64,000 nt of DNA from Tannerella forsythia (GTDB lineage Bacteria; Bacteroidota; Bacteroidia; Bacteroidales; Tannerellaceae). Shown here piece after piece: positions 46,892 to 56,433 of this stretch. Both the position numbers and the translations under genes were made by a program. How positions within the stretch are numbered: the stretch's first letter is position 1; each line of letters begins with the position of its first letter. The notes beneath the pieces are model-generated. The model had not been told where the DNA came from and searched no databases. It was given only the letters and a program-made list of their open reading frames with translations. The stretch lies in NCBI RefSeq assembly GCF_001006485.1, contig NZ_JUET01000010.1, positions 1 to 64,000 of the forward strand, given 5' to 3'.

Positions 46892-47509
46892 ATGGAAAAT
46901 ATATTAAGTACCTTTATCCGTTCGATTTTTGTCGATAACATGGTCTTCGCATACTATCTCGGTATGTGTTCGTACCTTGCGGTGTCGAAAAACGTGAAAA
47001 CGGCGCTGGGTTTGGGACTGGCGGTTACGTTTGTGCTTGTCTGCACCCTTCCGATCAACTATATGCTCGAGAACTACGTCTTGAAAGAAGGTGCGTTGAG
47101 TTGGCTCGGCGAAGGCTTTCAGGATGTAAACTTGAGTTTTCTCGCGTTTATCCTCTTCATTGCCGTGATTGCCTCGTTTGTACAACTCGTCGAAATGATT
47201 GTCGAGAAATACGCCCCATCCCTCTATGCTTCGCTGGGAATCTTTTTGCCGTTGATTGCAGTAAACTGCGCCATCATGGGTGGTTCGCTGTTCATGCAGC
47301 AACGTGCGTTCGCCAACGTCGGCGTGGCTACGGTCTACGGCTTCGGGTCGGGTATAGGCTGGTTGCTGGCTATCGTCGGTATGGCGGCTATCCGTGAGAA
47401 GCTGGCCTATTCGGATGTACCGAAGCCTCTTCGCGGATTAGGGATCACGTTTATTCTGACCGGTCTGATGGGAATTGCTTTCATGTGCTTCTCGGGATTC
47501 AAAATTTGA
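46892..47509 (+). CDS. nqrE: Na+-translocating NADH:quinone reductase subunit E
   Basis: The 205-residue protein has six membrane helices with FVDNMVFAYYLGMCSYLAVSK and LIAVNCAIMGGSLF, the matching half of the NqrD/E pair. The conserved cysteine in each half (here in GMCSY and VNCAIMG) binds the intramembrane iron. It lies 23 bases after nqrD. Confidence 0.95.
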   Translation: MENILSTFIRSIFVDNMVFAYYLGMCSYLAVSKNVKTALGLGLAVTFVLVCTLPINYMLENYVLKEGALSWLGEGFQDVNLSFLAFILFIAVIASFVQLVEMIVEKYAPSLYASLGIFLPLIAVNCAIMGGSLFMQQRAFANVGVATVYGFGSGIGWLLAIVGMAAIREKLAYSDVPKPLRGLGITFILTGLMGIAFMCFSGFKI

Positions 47510-47535
47510 GTATTAACGCATAAACAGTATAAAAA

Positions 47536-48822
47536 ATGGTTTTATTGGAAATCTCAGGACTGACCGTCGGGACGAGTGTGGTGGTCTTTCTGATCATCGT
47601 GCTGCTGCTGGTCGTGCTGCTGCTGGCTGCGAAAGCCAAGCTTGTGCCGTCGGGCAATGTAAAGATGACGGTAAACGGAGAAAAAGAAATCGAAACGCCG
47701 ATTGGCGGTACACTGCTCGGCGCATTGCAGAGCGGGAATATCTTCCTTTCGTCGGCATGCGGCGGTGGCGGCAAATGCGGTCAGTGCCGTGCGCAGGTGC
47801 CTGAAGGAGGAGGAGATATTCTGCCAACGGAAAAAGTCTTCTTCTCCCGTAAACAAATCAAGGATCATTGGCGTCTGGCATGTCAGACAAAAGTGAAAAA
47901 CGACATGACGGTTCAAGTACCCGACGAAGTGTTCGGCGTGAAAGAATATGAATGTACCGTCGTTTCAAATAAAAACGTGGCCACGTTTATCAAGGAATTT
48001 ATCGTGGCGCTCCCTCCGGGCGAACACATGGACTTCATTCCGGGGTCGTATGCACAGATCAATATCCCGAAATATTCGATGGATTACAATGTAGATATTG
48101 ATAAAGCATCGATCGGAGCGGAATATCTGCCGGCATGGGAACAGTTCGGCCTGTTCACGCTCAAATGCCGTAACGACGAGCCGACGATCCGCGCCTACTC
48201 GATGGCCAACTATCCGGCCGAGGGCGATCGTTTTATGTTGACGGTGCGTATTGCTACGCCGCCGTTCAAGCCGAAACCGCAGGTAGGATTCCAGAATGTG
48301 CCGTCGGGTATTGCCTCATCCTATATCTTCATGCTCAAGCCGGGCGACAAAGTGACGATGAGCGGTCCTTACGGCGATTTCCACCCGAATCTCGACTCGA
48401 AGAACGAGATGATCTGGGTGGGCGGTGGTGCCGGTATGGCCCCGCTTCGCTCGCAGATTATGTATATGACGAAAACGTTACATACGAGAGACCGGAAGAT
48501 GTCTTACTTCTACGGCGCCCGTGCCTTGAACGAAGTATTTTATCTGGAAGACTTCCTCGCCATTGAGAAAGAATATCCGAACTTCTCGTTCCATCTGGCG
48601 CTCGACCGTCCCGATCCCGCAGCCGATGCGGCCGGGGTGAAGTATACCGCCGGATTCGTGCATAACGTGATGTACGAAACGTATCTGAAAGATCATGAAG
48701 CGCCCGAAGATATCGAATATTATATGTGTGGTCCCGGCCCGATGTCGAAAGCCGTCGAAGGATTACTCGACAGCCTAGGCGTGCCGCCTGAGAACCTCCG
48801 ATTCGATAATTTCGGCGGATGA
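47536..48822 (+). CDS. nqrF: Na+-translocating NADH:quinone reductase subunit F
   Basis: The 428-residue protein has one N-terminal membrane helix (about 12-33), a 2Fe-2S ferredoxin domain with Cys75, Cys81, Cys84 and Cys116, an FAD domain with RAYSMANYP, and an NADH domain with GGGAGMAPLRSQ and MCGPGPM. It is where NADH gives its electrons to the complex. It ends the operon 27 bases before a perfect terminator. Confidence 0.96.
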   Translation: MVLLEISGLTVGTSVVVFLIIVLLLVVLLLAAKAKLVPSGNVKMTVNGEKEIETPIGGTLLGALQSGNIFLSSACGGGGKCGQCRAQVPEGGGDILPTEKVFFSRKQIKDHWRLACQTKVKNDMTVQVPDEVFGVKEYECTVVSNKNVATFIKEFIVALPPGEHMDFIPGSYAQINIPKYSMDYNVDIDKASIGAEYLPAWEQFGLFTLKCRNDEPTIRAYSMANYPAEGDRFMLTVRIATPPFKPKPQVGFQNVPSGIASSYIFMLKPGDKVTMSGPYGDFHPNLDSKNEMIWVGGGAGMAPLRSQIMYMTKTLHTRDRKMSYFYGARALNEVFYLEDFLAIEKEYPNFSFHLALDRPDPAADAAGVKYTAGFVHNVMYETYLKDHEAPEDIEYYMCGPGPMSKAVEGLLDSLGVPPENLRFDNFGG

Positions 48823-48849
48823 TGATCGTCCGGAAAAGATTGAACCGAC

Positions 48850-48889
48850 AAAAAAATGCGGGAGAGCTCGAGCTCTCCCGCATTTTTTT
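48850..48889 (+). terminator. Perfect terminator of the nqr operon
   Basis: A 40-base perfect palindrome: seven A, then ATGCGGGAGAGCTC-type arms, then seven T. It can stop transcripts from either side, so it also serves the minus-strand namZ gene. Confidence 0.93.
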
Positions 48890-48976
48890 GTCTTCCCTGC
48901 TTCATCGTTCAATAGCTACCTTTAACCTACGTCCGGCTTCGGGCATCGTCAACACCTCACCTATCCGTTTTAACCC

Positions 48977-50179
48977 TCATTCCCCCACCGGATAGTCCGG
49001 ATAGAGGAGATATTTTTTGCGCATCTGTTTGTATTCGTCGAGACCGGATTGCCATGTAGCGCGGATTTCGGCTTCGGGTACTCCGGCAAGGATTTGTTTG
49101 CGCAGCGCATCCGTTCCGGCCAGCAGATCGAACCAGCGCGGGCGGTTGAAAAACAGCTTTTCGTTTCGGCCGGTGCGAGCAAAGAAGTCGATGACGAAAG
49201 AGAGCGTAAGGCCTCCTGCGAAGGGGTAATAACGCAGGTCGTCACCGTAGCAGGTTTTGTCTTTATAAAGCGGAGCGGTATCCATGCCGGGAATAGCCGT
49301 GGGGACGAAGGTGAACGAGCCAGTCTGCGGCAGGGTATATCCGACGATCTGAAACGGGAAATGCGTTCCCCTCCCGACGCTCATGCACGTCCCTTCGAAG
49401 AAACAGAGCGAAGGATAGAGACGAATGGCCTGGTCGTTCGGCAGATTCGGGGAAGGTCTGACAGTCGGTTGATAAGCGTCGCCATGTTGCCAGTTCAACA
49501 TCTTGATAACAGTCAGTTTGCAGGTGGCGGCCGAGGGCAACCACCCTTCGCCGTTGATCATTTGCGCCAGTTCGCCGACGGTCAGCCCGTGCAAAACGGG
49601 GATCGGATGGACGCCGACAAACGACTCAAATCCCGGCTGACGGACCGGGCCGTCTACATAGTCGTTCGGATTCGGGCGGTCTAACACCATCAGCTCCTTG
49701 CCCTGTTCCGCACACGCTTCCATCAGGTAATGCATCGTACTGATGTACGTAAAGAAACGCGCCCCCACGTCTTGAATGTCGAAGACAACGATATCCACGT
49801 CGGCCAACTGTTCGGCGCTCGGTTTTTTGTTTTTTCCGTAAACCGAAACGATGGGGACACCCGTTTTCGGGTCGCAGCTGTCGTGAACGGTCGCACCGGC
49901 ATCGGCCGTACCGCGAAAGCCGTGCTCGGGAGCAAAAACTTTTCTGATATCGATCTTTTGTGCCAGCAACGTATCTAACAAGTGCGTAAAACCGGTTTCG
50001 AGGATCGAGGTATGATTCACGGCCAGCGCCACCCGTTTATCTTTCAATCGTGTACAGATACTGTCCATCCGTTCGTTACCGAGTACGACACGCTTGTTCC
50101 GCTGTTGCGCGAAGACAGTCCCTGTTGCTGCAATGCAAAGCGTCAGGAACAGAAAAAATGCGATTATGTTTCGTTTCAT
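48977..50179 (-). CDS. namZ: Exo-beta-N-acetylmuramidase-like protein (DUF1343, GH171, NamZ family)
   Basis: The 400-residue protein has a signal peptide (cut near VFAQQ) and the DUF1343 signature: LAVNHTSIL, APEHGFRGTADAGATV, SVYGKNKKP, VVFDIQDVGARFFTYISTM, DRPNPN and GRGTHFPFQ. The family was renamed GH171 after NamZ, an exo-muramidase that releases MurNAc from peptidoglycan ends. The ATG at 50179 gives the signal peptide; frames upstream are not conserved. If the host is Tannerella forsythia, which needs outside MurNAc, the gene would serve its cell-wall scavenging. No MurNAc transport or kinase genes are beside it. Confidence 0.85.
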   Translation of the reverse strand: MKRNIIAFFLFLTLCIAATGTVFAQQRNKRVVLGNERMDSICTRLKDKRVALAVNHTSILETGFTHLLDTLLAQKIDIRKVFAPEHGFRGTADAGATVHDSCDPKTGVPIVSVYGKNKKPSAEQLADVDIVVFDIQDVGARFFTYISTMHYLMEACAEQGKELMVLDRPNPNDYVDGPVRQPGFESFVGVHPIPVLHGLTVGELAQMINGEGWLPSAATCKLTVIKMLNWQHGDAYQPTVRPSPNLPNDQAIRLYPSLCFFEGTCMSVGRGTHFPFQIVGYTLPQTGSFTFVPTAIPGMDTAPLYKDKTCYGDDLRYYPFAGGLTLSFVIDFFARTGRNEKLFFNRPRWFDLLAGTDALRKQILAGVPEAEIRATWQSGLDEYKQMRKKYLLYPDYPVGE

Positions 50180-50250
50180 TGCAAATAATATTTTTCTTTT
50201 TCGGGGTGTAAAAGTAGTTGAAAAAGGGGAGAAATCCGACAATTTATCCG

Positions 50251-50258
50251 TATTTTTG
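50251..50258 (+). promoter_or_regulatory. -7 box of the HD-domain gene
   Basis: TATTTTTG, a consensus -7 box, lies 16 bases before the ATG at 50275 and rules out earlier in-frame starts. Confidence 0.5.
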
Positions 50259-50274
50259 CGTGTATTTTTCTTTG

Positions 50275-50826
50275 ATGAAGTATATGAATCCATTGGAAAT
50301 TATTCAGACCTATTATCATCCGGAATCGTGGGCTTACGAGATTCTGATCACCCACAGCCGCAGTGTAGCCGATAAGGCTGTGGCTCTGGCCGAGGCCCAT
50401 CCGGAAATGAAACCGGACATTCCTTTCATTCGCGAAGCAGCCATGCTGCACGACATCGGGATCTTCCTCTGTCATGCCCCGGAGATCGACTGCCATGGCG
50501 AAGCGCCCTACATCTGCCACGGCTATCTGGGCGCCGACCTGCTGCGCAAAAAAGGGTATCCGCGCCACGCGCTGGTCTGCGAGCGTCACACGGGTACGGG
50601 GCTGTCGCTCGAACTGATCCGGCAACGCAACCTGCCGGTTCCTCTTCGCGAGATGCGCCCCCAGTCGCTCGAAGAACAACTGATCTGTTTTGCCGATAAA
50701 TTTTTCAGCAAAACGAAGCTCGACCGTGAAAAACCGATCGAGAAAATCCGCAAAGGTCTGGCTGCGTACGGAGAAGACGACGTGGCGCGTTTCGACGCCT
50801 GGTGTAAACTCTTTTTAGGAAAATAA
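50275..50826 (+). CDS. HD-domain (HDIG) hydrolase
   Basis: The 183-residue cytosolic protein has a single HD domain: H at ITHSRSVADKA, the metal pair in MLHDIGIF, then ICHGYLGADLL and CERHTGTG with further histidines, and a late FADKFFS aspartate. All metal ligands of an HD phosphohydrolase are present. The substrate (nucleotide or cyclic nucleotide) cannot be told. lptD follows 58 bases later from its own promoter box. Confidence 0.85.
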   Translation: MKYMNPLEIIQTYYHPESWAYEILITHSRSVADKAVALAEAHPEMKPDIPFIREAAMLHDIGIFLCHAPEIDCHGEAPYICHGYLGADLLRKKGYPRHALVCERHTGTGLSLELIRQRNLPVPLREMRPQSLEEQLICFADKFFSKTKLDREKPIEKIRKGLAAYGEDDVARFDAWCKLFLGK

Positions 50827-50851
50827 CCGCCACATCCTCGTTAAATTGTGC

Positions 50852-50859
50852 TATTTTTG
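50852..50859 (+). promoter_or_regulatory. -7 box of lptD
   Basis: TATTTTTG, a consensus -7 box, lies 25 bases before the lptD ATG at 50885. Confidence 0.5.
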
Positions 50860-50884
50860 CGCCCGAATACATACGGGACGAAGC

Positions 50885-53641
50885 ATGTTTCTAAAGCAAA
50901 TGATAGGATGGATCGCCTGCGTATGCGCTCTTTGGACAAACACACGGGTGCAGGCACAGGAGTCTGTGACAGCCGTCGAGTCGTTAAACGATTCGATAGC
51001 CGTCCGGCAACCGGACAGTTTGCTGCAGATCGCGGCCGACAGCACGTTACAAGTCGACACGGCCGCCGTCGATACCACCGCCCGTAAAAAAAGCATGCTC
51101 GAAGCGCCCGTCACGTATCAGGCGAGCGACTCCATCGTCCTGACCGGCACAAACATGGCCTACCTCTACGGAGAGAGCAACGTAAAATACCAGAACATCG
51201 AATTACAGGCCGAACGGATCGAGATGAGCATGGACAGCAGCATCGTCTATGCCACATTCGCCCTCGACTCTGTCGGGGCGGAATACGGTTATCCGCTCTT
51301 CGTCGAAGGCGAACAGCAAATCGAGGCAAAGAGCATGCGTTACAATTTCAGGTCGCGCAAAGCGTATGCCAACGAAGTGCTGACCCAGCAGGGCGAAGGC
51401 TTCCTGACGGCCGGAGTCACGAAAAAGATGCCCGACGACGCCATGAACCTGATCAACGGCCGGTATACGACATGCGACGAGCACGATCATCCGCACTTCT
51501 ACATCAAAATGACGAAAGCGAAGGTCAGACCCGGAAAAGACATTGTCACCGGACCGGCTTATTTGGTGATCGAAGACGTGCCGCTTTTCCCCATCGGGCT
51601 GCCGTTCGGTTTCTTTCCGTTCTCGAGCACATACTCGTCGGGGATTATCATGCCCACGTATGGCGACGAGATGGCGCGCGGCTTCAACCTCCGTAACGGC
51701 GGATATTATTTTGCCATCAGCGATTACATCGATCTGGCGCTTACGGGCGAGATTTACACGAAAGGATCGTGGGGCTTGGCCGCCCGCTCGTCGTACCGGA
51801 AACGGTATAAATATTCGGGATCCGTCGATGCTTCTTATCTGGTTACGAAAACGGGCGACAAAGGACTGCCGGATTACAGCGTATCGAAAGATTTCAGGAT
51901 CGCGTGGACGCATTCGCAAGATATGAAAGCCAATCCTTACCGCACATTCTCGGCCAGTGTGAATTTCTCGACCAGCAGCTACAGCCGCAATCAGCTCAAT
52001 ATGTTGTACACGCCGAATGCAACAGACAACAACAAGGGATCGAGTATCAGCATTTCGCAACGTTTCCCCAACAGCCCGATCAATATCTCGGCCACGATGA
52101 ACATCAACCAGCGCTCGCAAGACTCGTCGCTGAGCGTCACCCTGCCCGATATGAGCATCTCGATGAGCAGTATTTATCCCCTCAAACGCAAACATATCGT
52201 AGGCAAGGAACGCTGGTACGAAAAAATCTCCATCTCCTATTCCGGTTATTTCAGAAATACGATCCATACGAAAGAAAACGAGTTTCTCAGAAAGAACCTC
52301 ATCAAAGACTGGAAGCACGGCATGCAGCATGCGATCCCGATCAGCGCGACGTACAACTTCGGATTCCTGAACATATCGCCCTCCGTCAATTATACGGAAC
52401 GATGGCTGACGGACAAAGTCTACCACAAGTACGATACGGCACGTAACGCGCTCATGCCCGTCGATACGGTCTACGGCTTCTATCGTGTCTATAACTATAA
52501 TGCCGCCATCTCGGCTTCCACAACCTTGTACGGCTTCTTCAAGCCGTGGGCGATTTTCGGAGACAAGGTCAAGATGATCCGGCACCGCATGGAACCATCC
52601 GTTTCGTTCAGCATGTCGCCCGACTTCGGCAGCCGCAAATACGGATATTACGAAGACTATTCGTATGTGAACCGTCAGGGAGAAACTGTGACCGGCGTCT
52701 ACTCGCCGTTCAAAGACGCGATGTTCGGCCCGCCGGGAAGAGGCAAGCAGGGCTCCATCAACTTTGCGGTGGAAAACAACGTGGAGATGAAGATACGCTC
52801 GGATGCCGACTCGACGGGAGAGCGAAAAATCAGCCTGATCGAGAAGCTGGGCTTTAACATCAGCTATAATCTGGCGGCCGACTCGTTCAAATGGAGCGAC
52901 CTGAACGTGGGGCTGAACCTGCGGCTGAGTAAAAGTTACTCCTTGATACTAAACGGTGTTTTCGACGTCTATACGTATGGTTACGATGCCAAAACGCAAC
53001 GGGCTTATCCCATCGACAAAACGCGCTGGCAGGCGGGGAAAGGCTTTCCGAGACTGCGGTCGACGAGTACGAGCTTCTCCTATACCTTTAATAACGACAC
53101 GTTCAAAAAATGGTTCGGAGGCAGAGGAAGCCGGAAAGACGAAGATTCGCCGTCGAACAATACGGAGAATGAGAATCCGGACGGCAAACAGGACGAAACA
53201 GGCCAGACTAAGGGAGGCCGTCTGCGAAAAGCGAAAAAAACCAATGCGGGCGAATACGACGAAGACGGTTACTACAACGCCGCCGTGCCGTGGAACTTAT
53301 CGTTCCATTATAATATGGGATTGGGGTACGGTAACTTTAACCCCGAAAAGATGGAATATAACTACCGGCTGACGCACAATCTGAGTTTCAGCGGAAGCAT
53401 TCAGCCGACGAAGAACTGGCGCATCAGCATGAACGGTTCTTTCGATGTCGAACACGGGAAATTTCACAGCCTCACTTGCAGCATCTCGCGCGACCTGCAC
53501 TGCTTCCAGATGTCGGCCAACGTAATCCCCATCGGACCCTATAAATCGTATTCGTTCTCGATTGCCGTCAACTCGTCGCTGCTCAAAGACTTGAAATATA
53601 ATCAAAGCAATACGAACCGCGACCAGCAAAGCTGGTATTGA
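50885..53641 (+). CDS. lptD: LPS-assembly outer-membrane protein LptD (OstA)
   Basis: The 918-residue protein has a signal peptide (cut after VQAQ), a jelly-roll OstA-like domain (about 75-210, with YLYGESNVKYQNIELQAERIEM), and a long beta-barrel (about 220-918) with many alternating aromatic strands. A low-complexity charged loop lies near residue 750 (SRKDEDSPSNNTENENPDG). LptD with LptE places lipopolysaccharide in the outer leaflet. The ATG at 50885 follows the promoter box and gives the signal peptide. It is convergent with ung: the stops are adjacent with no space and no terminator between. Confidence 0.88.
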   Translation: MFLKQMIGWIACVCALWTNTRVQAQESVTAVESLNDSIAVRQPDSLLQIAADSTLQVDTAAVDTTARKKSMLEAPVTYQASDSIVLTGTNMAYLYGESNVKYQNIELQAERIEMSMDSSIVYATFALDSVGAEYGYPLFVEGEQQIEAKSMRYNFRSRKAYANEVLTQQGEGFLTAGVTKKMPDDAMNLINGRYTTCDEHDHPHFYIKMTKAKVRPGKDIVTGPAYLVIEDVPLFPIGLPFGFFPFSSTYSSGIIMPTYGDEMARGFNLRNGGYYFAISDYIDLALTGEIYTKGSWGLAARSSYRKRYKYSGSVDASYLVTKTGDKGLPDYSVSKDFRIAWTHSQDMKANPYRTFSASVNFSTSSYSRNQLNMLYTPNATDNNKGSSISISQRFPNSPINISATMNINQRSQDSSLSVTLPDMSISMSSIYPLKRKHIVGKERWYEKISISYSGYFRNTIHTKENEFLRKNLIKDWKHGMQHAIPISATYNFGFLNISPSVNYTERWLTDKVYHKYDTARNALMPVDTVYGFYRVYNYNAAISASTTLYGFFKPWAIFGDKVKMIRHRMEPSVSFSMSPDFGSRKYGYYEDYSYVNRQGETVTGVYSPFKDAMFGPPGRGKQGSINFAVENNVEMKIRSDADSTGERKISLIEKLGFNISYNLAADSFKWSDLNVGLNLRLSKSYSLILNGVFDVYTYGYDAKTQRAYPIDKTRWQAGKGFPRLRSTSTSFSYTFNNDTFKKWFGGRGSRKDEDSPSNNTENENPDGKQDETGQTKGGRLRKAKKTNAGEYDEDGYYNAAVPWNLSFHYNMGLGYGNFNPEKMEYNYRLTHNLSFSGSIQPTKNWRISMNGSFDVEHGKFHSLTCSISRDLHCFQMSANVIPIGPYKSYSFSIAVNSSLLKDLKYNQSNTNRDQQSWY

Positions 53642-54304
53642 TTACCAGTCGACAGGCTCCTGCCCCGAAGCGATCAGATAATCGTTCGCACGGCTGAAAT
53701 GTTTATTCCCGAAGAATCCGCGATGCGCCGACAGAGGCGACGGATGCGGCGATTTCAACACCAAATTGGCCGACGCATCGATCCGTTCGCCTTTTTTCTG
53801 CGCGTATGATCCCCACAACATATAAACGATGTGCTTGCGCTCGGCATTCAACTGATGGATGACGGCATCGGTAAACGTCTCCCACCCTTTCCCCTGATGC
53901 GATCCGGCGGCATGAGCACGCACCGTCAGCGTGGCGTTGAGCAGCAGTACACCCTGATCGGCCCAGCGCGTCAGGTCACCGCTTCGAGGCATCGGTTTAC
54001 CGAGATCGTTCGCGATCTCCTTGAAAATATTCACGAGCGACGGCGGAAAAGGCGTCCCGTCCTGCACCGAGAAACAAAGTCCGTGCGCCTGGCCCGGCTC
54101 ATGATACGGGTCTTGCCCGATCAGTACGACTTTCACCTGCTCGAACGGGCAATGCGCAAACGCATTGAAAATATGCGCCCCGGAGGGATAGACCTTCGTG
54201 CGCTGATATTCTTCGCGCACAAAATTCGTCAGCGTTTTGAAATACTCCTTCTCAAATTCGTCGGACAGCCGTTCCTTCCAGCTCTGTTCTATTTTTACAT
54301 CCAT
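53642..54304 (-). CDS. ung: Uracil-DNA glycosylase
   Basis: The 220-residue protein has the family 1 motifs GQDPYHEPGQAHGLCFSV, with catalytic Asp65 (E. coli Asp64), and HPSPLSAHRGFFG with the catalytic His. It cuts uracil from DNA to begin base-excision repair. The ATG at 54304 is used; an earlier in-frame ATG at 54346 lies at the predicted transcript start. Confidence 0.96.
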   Translation of the reverse strand: MDVKIEQSWKERLSDEFEKEYFKTLTNFVREEYQRTKVYPSGAHIFNAFAHCPFEQVKVVLIGQDPYHEPGQAHGLCFSVQDGTPFPPSLVNIFKEIANDLGKPMPRSGDLTRWADQGVLLLNATLTVRAHAAGSHQGKGWETFTDAVIHQLNAERKHIVYMLWGSYAQKKGERIDASANLVLKSPHPSPLSAHRGFFGNKHFSRANDYLIASGQEPVDW

Positions 54305-54354
54305 AACTTCTTGGGCATTGACGATGCGACGGTTCATGATTCGCATACGGCAGA

Positions 54355-54362
54355 CAAAGGTA
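54355..54362 (-). promoter_or_regulatory. -7 box of ung
   Basis: TACCTTTG on the minus strand, 51 bases before the ung ATG, divergent from the tRNA-Arg promoter. Confidence 0.5.
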
Positions 54363-54394
54363 ATGGAATAATCCGAAAATTTGTAGGCCGACGG

Positions 54395-54425
54395 TTGTCA
54401 TCTGTCAATTATTTTTATATCTTTG
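54395..54425 (+). promoter_or_regulatory. Promoter of tRNA-Arg
   Basis: TTG (54395-54397), a 20-base spacer and TATCTTTG (54418-54425), 11 bases before the tRNA. Confidence 0.75.
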
Positions 54426-54435
54426 CGGCGTTTTT

Positions 54436-54509
54436 GGCCCCGTAGCTTAGTTGAATAGAGCGTCAGATTCCGGTTCTGAAGGTCGTGCGTTTGAGTCGCA
54501 CCGGGGTCA
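54436..54509 (+). tRNA. tRNA-Arg (CCG)
   Basis: Complete cloverleaf: acceptor GGCCCCG/CGGGGTC, D stem GCTT/GAGC, anticodon stem TCAGA/TCTGA around TTCCGGT (anticodon CCG), T stem GTGCG/CGCAC, discriminator A. CCA is not encoded. A run of eleven C follows at 54534-54544, and an AT-rich restriction-modification pair lies just downstream. tRNA 3' ends are common integration sites, but no repeat of this 3' end is found within the window. Confidence 0.93.
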
Positions 54510-54719
54510 CTTCCCTTCTCGCCCGATTTCCTTCCCCCCCCCCCTTTGATGATATGAGTGACCTCTGAGGTGACATGAGTAACCGGCTGAGACTATATGC
54601 AACAAAAGATTACCGGTTATACTATCTTTCCGAGCTACACCGAAGCTTGAGCGGAACGGAGTGTTTAAATACCCACTGAAACACTTATTGTATATATCCT
54701 TTGTACATTTTGTTGTTGT

Positions 54720-55337
54720 TTAATCTTGTTCAATTCCTAAGATTAAAAGTGGAACCGGAGGATTATTTCTCCCGTGTCTTAAAACATTATAAACTTCACC
54801 TTCATAATATGCAACTCCGCTACTCATTTGTGCTTGCATTTTCTTTGTTGGCAAAACTTCAATTCCAAGGTTTATCACACCTCCAGAATAAAAAAGCAAA
54901 TGCTTTACAAATAAGTCAAACGCTACAAAAGCATACTTGCCAAACTGAACTTCAACAGCTATCTGATCTTTTACAAAGTCTGTTTGCTTATATGAAGATA
55001 TAGGATATTTAATTCCTTTTGAAATTAAAAAATCTTTCTGTTTATCGTATGGCAACATAATTAATTCAGGAAGAATTTTTTGGTCTGTTGTTATGTAATA
55101 TTGATAACGACTTTCATTCCAACCAAGTTCTTTGAACTTTTTATTAAAGGTTCTATTTAGTTCAATCGGGCTATAAAGCATTTTTCCTCTCATAGTTTTT
55201 TCCTTGCTTTCTTTGGTCATAAAGTTTGACGCATCGATACTTCGGATAGTATCTATGATTTCTTTGTAAAGCTTTTTATGATGAACAAGAAGATATTCTT
55301 CTCCATTTAAATGCGAATATTTCTGGGCTATTTTCAT
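54720..55337 (-). CDS. Type II restriction endonuclease, BglII/BstYI-like
   Basis: The 205-residue protein ends with DQIAVEVQFGKYAFVAFDLFVKH, where Glu and Gln in VEVQFGK form a PD-(D/E)xK variant core, followed by GVINLGIEVLPTKKMQAQMSSGVAYYEGE and PLLILGI. This is the layout of the BglII/BstYI group, which cuts AGATCT or RGATCY. It lies two bases after the methyltransferase gene in the same direction, as expected for a co-expressed R-M pair. Both genes are far more AT-rich than the neighbourhood. The recognition site is inferred from family resemblance and must be taken as a guess. Confidence 0.75.
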   Translation of the reverse strand: MKIAQKYSHLNGEEYLLVHHKKLYKEIIDTIRSIDASNFMTKESKEKTMRGKMLYSPIELNRTFNKKFKELGWNESRYQYYITTDQKILPELIMLPYDKQKDFLISKGIKYPISSYKQTDFVKDQIAVEVQFGKYAFVAFDLFVKHLLFYSGGVINLGIEVLPTKKMQAQMSSGVAYYEGEVYNVLRHGRNNPPVPLLILGIEQD

Positions 55338-55339
55338 TT

Positions 55340-56314
55340 TTAATAAGTTTTTTCGGAATATTTTACATTAACATTCTCCAATTCAAGCTGTAACCATTCT
55401 TTAGGAACTTGAGATACCTTATCATTGGCAGATGGTTTATGAATCGGTTTATTTATGGGCCTGATTTTTAATTTACCTTCGTTAAAGTCAATAATCCTTT
55501 GTTTAGCGATGTCACAATATTCTTTCTCCTTTTCAATTCCTATTACATTCCGATTATTTTTAATCGAGGCAATTACTGTTGATCCAACACCAGCATAAGG
55601 ATCAAGCACCCAACTTTCTTCATTCGTTAGTGCAAGAATGCATCTTTCAACCAGTTCTATCGGAAATTGGCAAGGATGTTTTGTTTTTTCCGGATGATTG
55701 GATTTAACATTTGGTATATTCCACATTGCCGTTTCCCAATCTTTTGCGACAATCTCCCAAATATCGCTTGGGTTTTTACCAAGAGGATTTCCCGATGGCA
55801 ACCCCTTTTTTTCTCCTTTAAAATGAAGTTTCCCGGGGTATTTTGCCGGGACTCTTACATTGTCGAGATTGAAAATATATTCATCTGTTTTGCTAAACCA
55901 TAGAATAGTTTCGTATCTTCCGCTAAACCTGTTTGAGGCGTGTAATCCATGTCCAAAATGCCAAATAATCCTATTACGTAATTTCAATCCGTGTCTTTTA
56001 AAAATCTGATAATAATAAATATCTAAAGGGAAAACTTCTCCTTTGTTTATATAGTTACCAACTTGCCAACAAAGACTTCCTTTGTCTGATAGTGTCCTCA
56101 CAAGTTCGTTTATTATTTCTTCTTGTGTCTCTAAATATTTTTCTATACTCGTTTTTGTTTCATACGATTTGCCAACATTATAAGGAGGCGAAGTTATGAT
56201 TAAATCAAATTTTCCATCTTCAATTCCTTTAAGAACATTCAAACAGTCCCCATTTATAACGTTATGAGAAATATCAGGTCTAATATATTTAAATAAAGGT
56301 TCTTTAGCTTTCAT
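55340..56314 (-). CDS. Type II DNA methyltransferase, beta class (TSPPY)
   Basis: The 324-residue protein has the catalytic motif IV TSPPYN near residue 42 ahead of the AdoMet motif I LDPYAGVGST (about 238-247), the order of beta-class enzymes. SPPY, in place of DPPY, is usual for N4-cytosine methylation, which agrees with BglII/BstYI partners. The target-recognition part lies between the two motifs (about 75-225). The ATG at 56314 is used because the promoter box at 56336-56343 covers the upstream TTG. It is the first gene of the two-gene R-M unit. Confidence 0.9.
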   Translation of the reverse strand: MKAKEPLFKYIRPDISHNVINGDCLNVLKGIEDGKFDLIITSPPYNVGKSYETKTSIEKYLETQEEIINELVRTLSDKGSLCWQVGNYINKGEVFPLDIYYYQIFKRHGLKLRNRIIWHFGHGLHASNRFSGRYETILWFSKTDEYIFNLDNVRVPAKYPGKLHFKGEKKGLPSGNPLGKNPSDIWEIVAKDWETAMWNIPNVKSNHPEKTKHPCQFPIELVERCILALTNEESWVLDPYAGVGSTVIASIKNNRNVIGIEKEKEYCDIAKQRIIDFNEGKLKIRPINKPIHKPSANDKVSQVPKEWLQLELENVNVKYSEKTY

Positions 56315-56335
56315 CGTTTTCAATTTTCCATGCTG

Positions 56336-56343
56336 CAAATTTA
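56336..56343 (-). promoter_or_regulatory. -7 box of the restriction-modification pair
   Basis: TAAATTTG on the minus strand fits TAnnTTTG and lies 22 bases before the methyltransferase ATG. Confidence 0.5.
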
Positions 56344-56433
56344 ATATATATCCACCTATTTCCTGTCTTAATTTTTACGAAGTTGTCAACGAAAGTCTTT
56401 TTACAATGAATGCCAACTTTTTGGTAACAGCAC

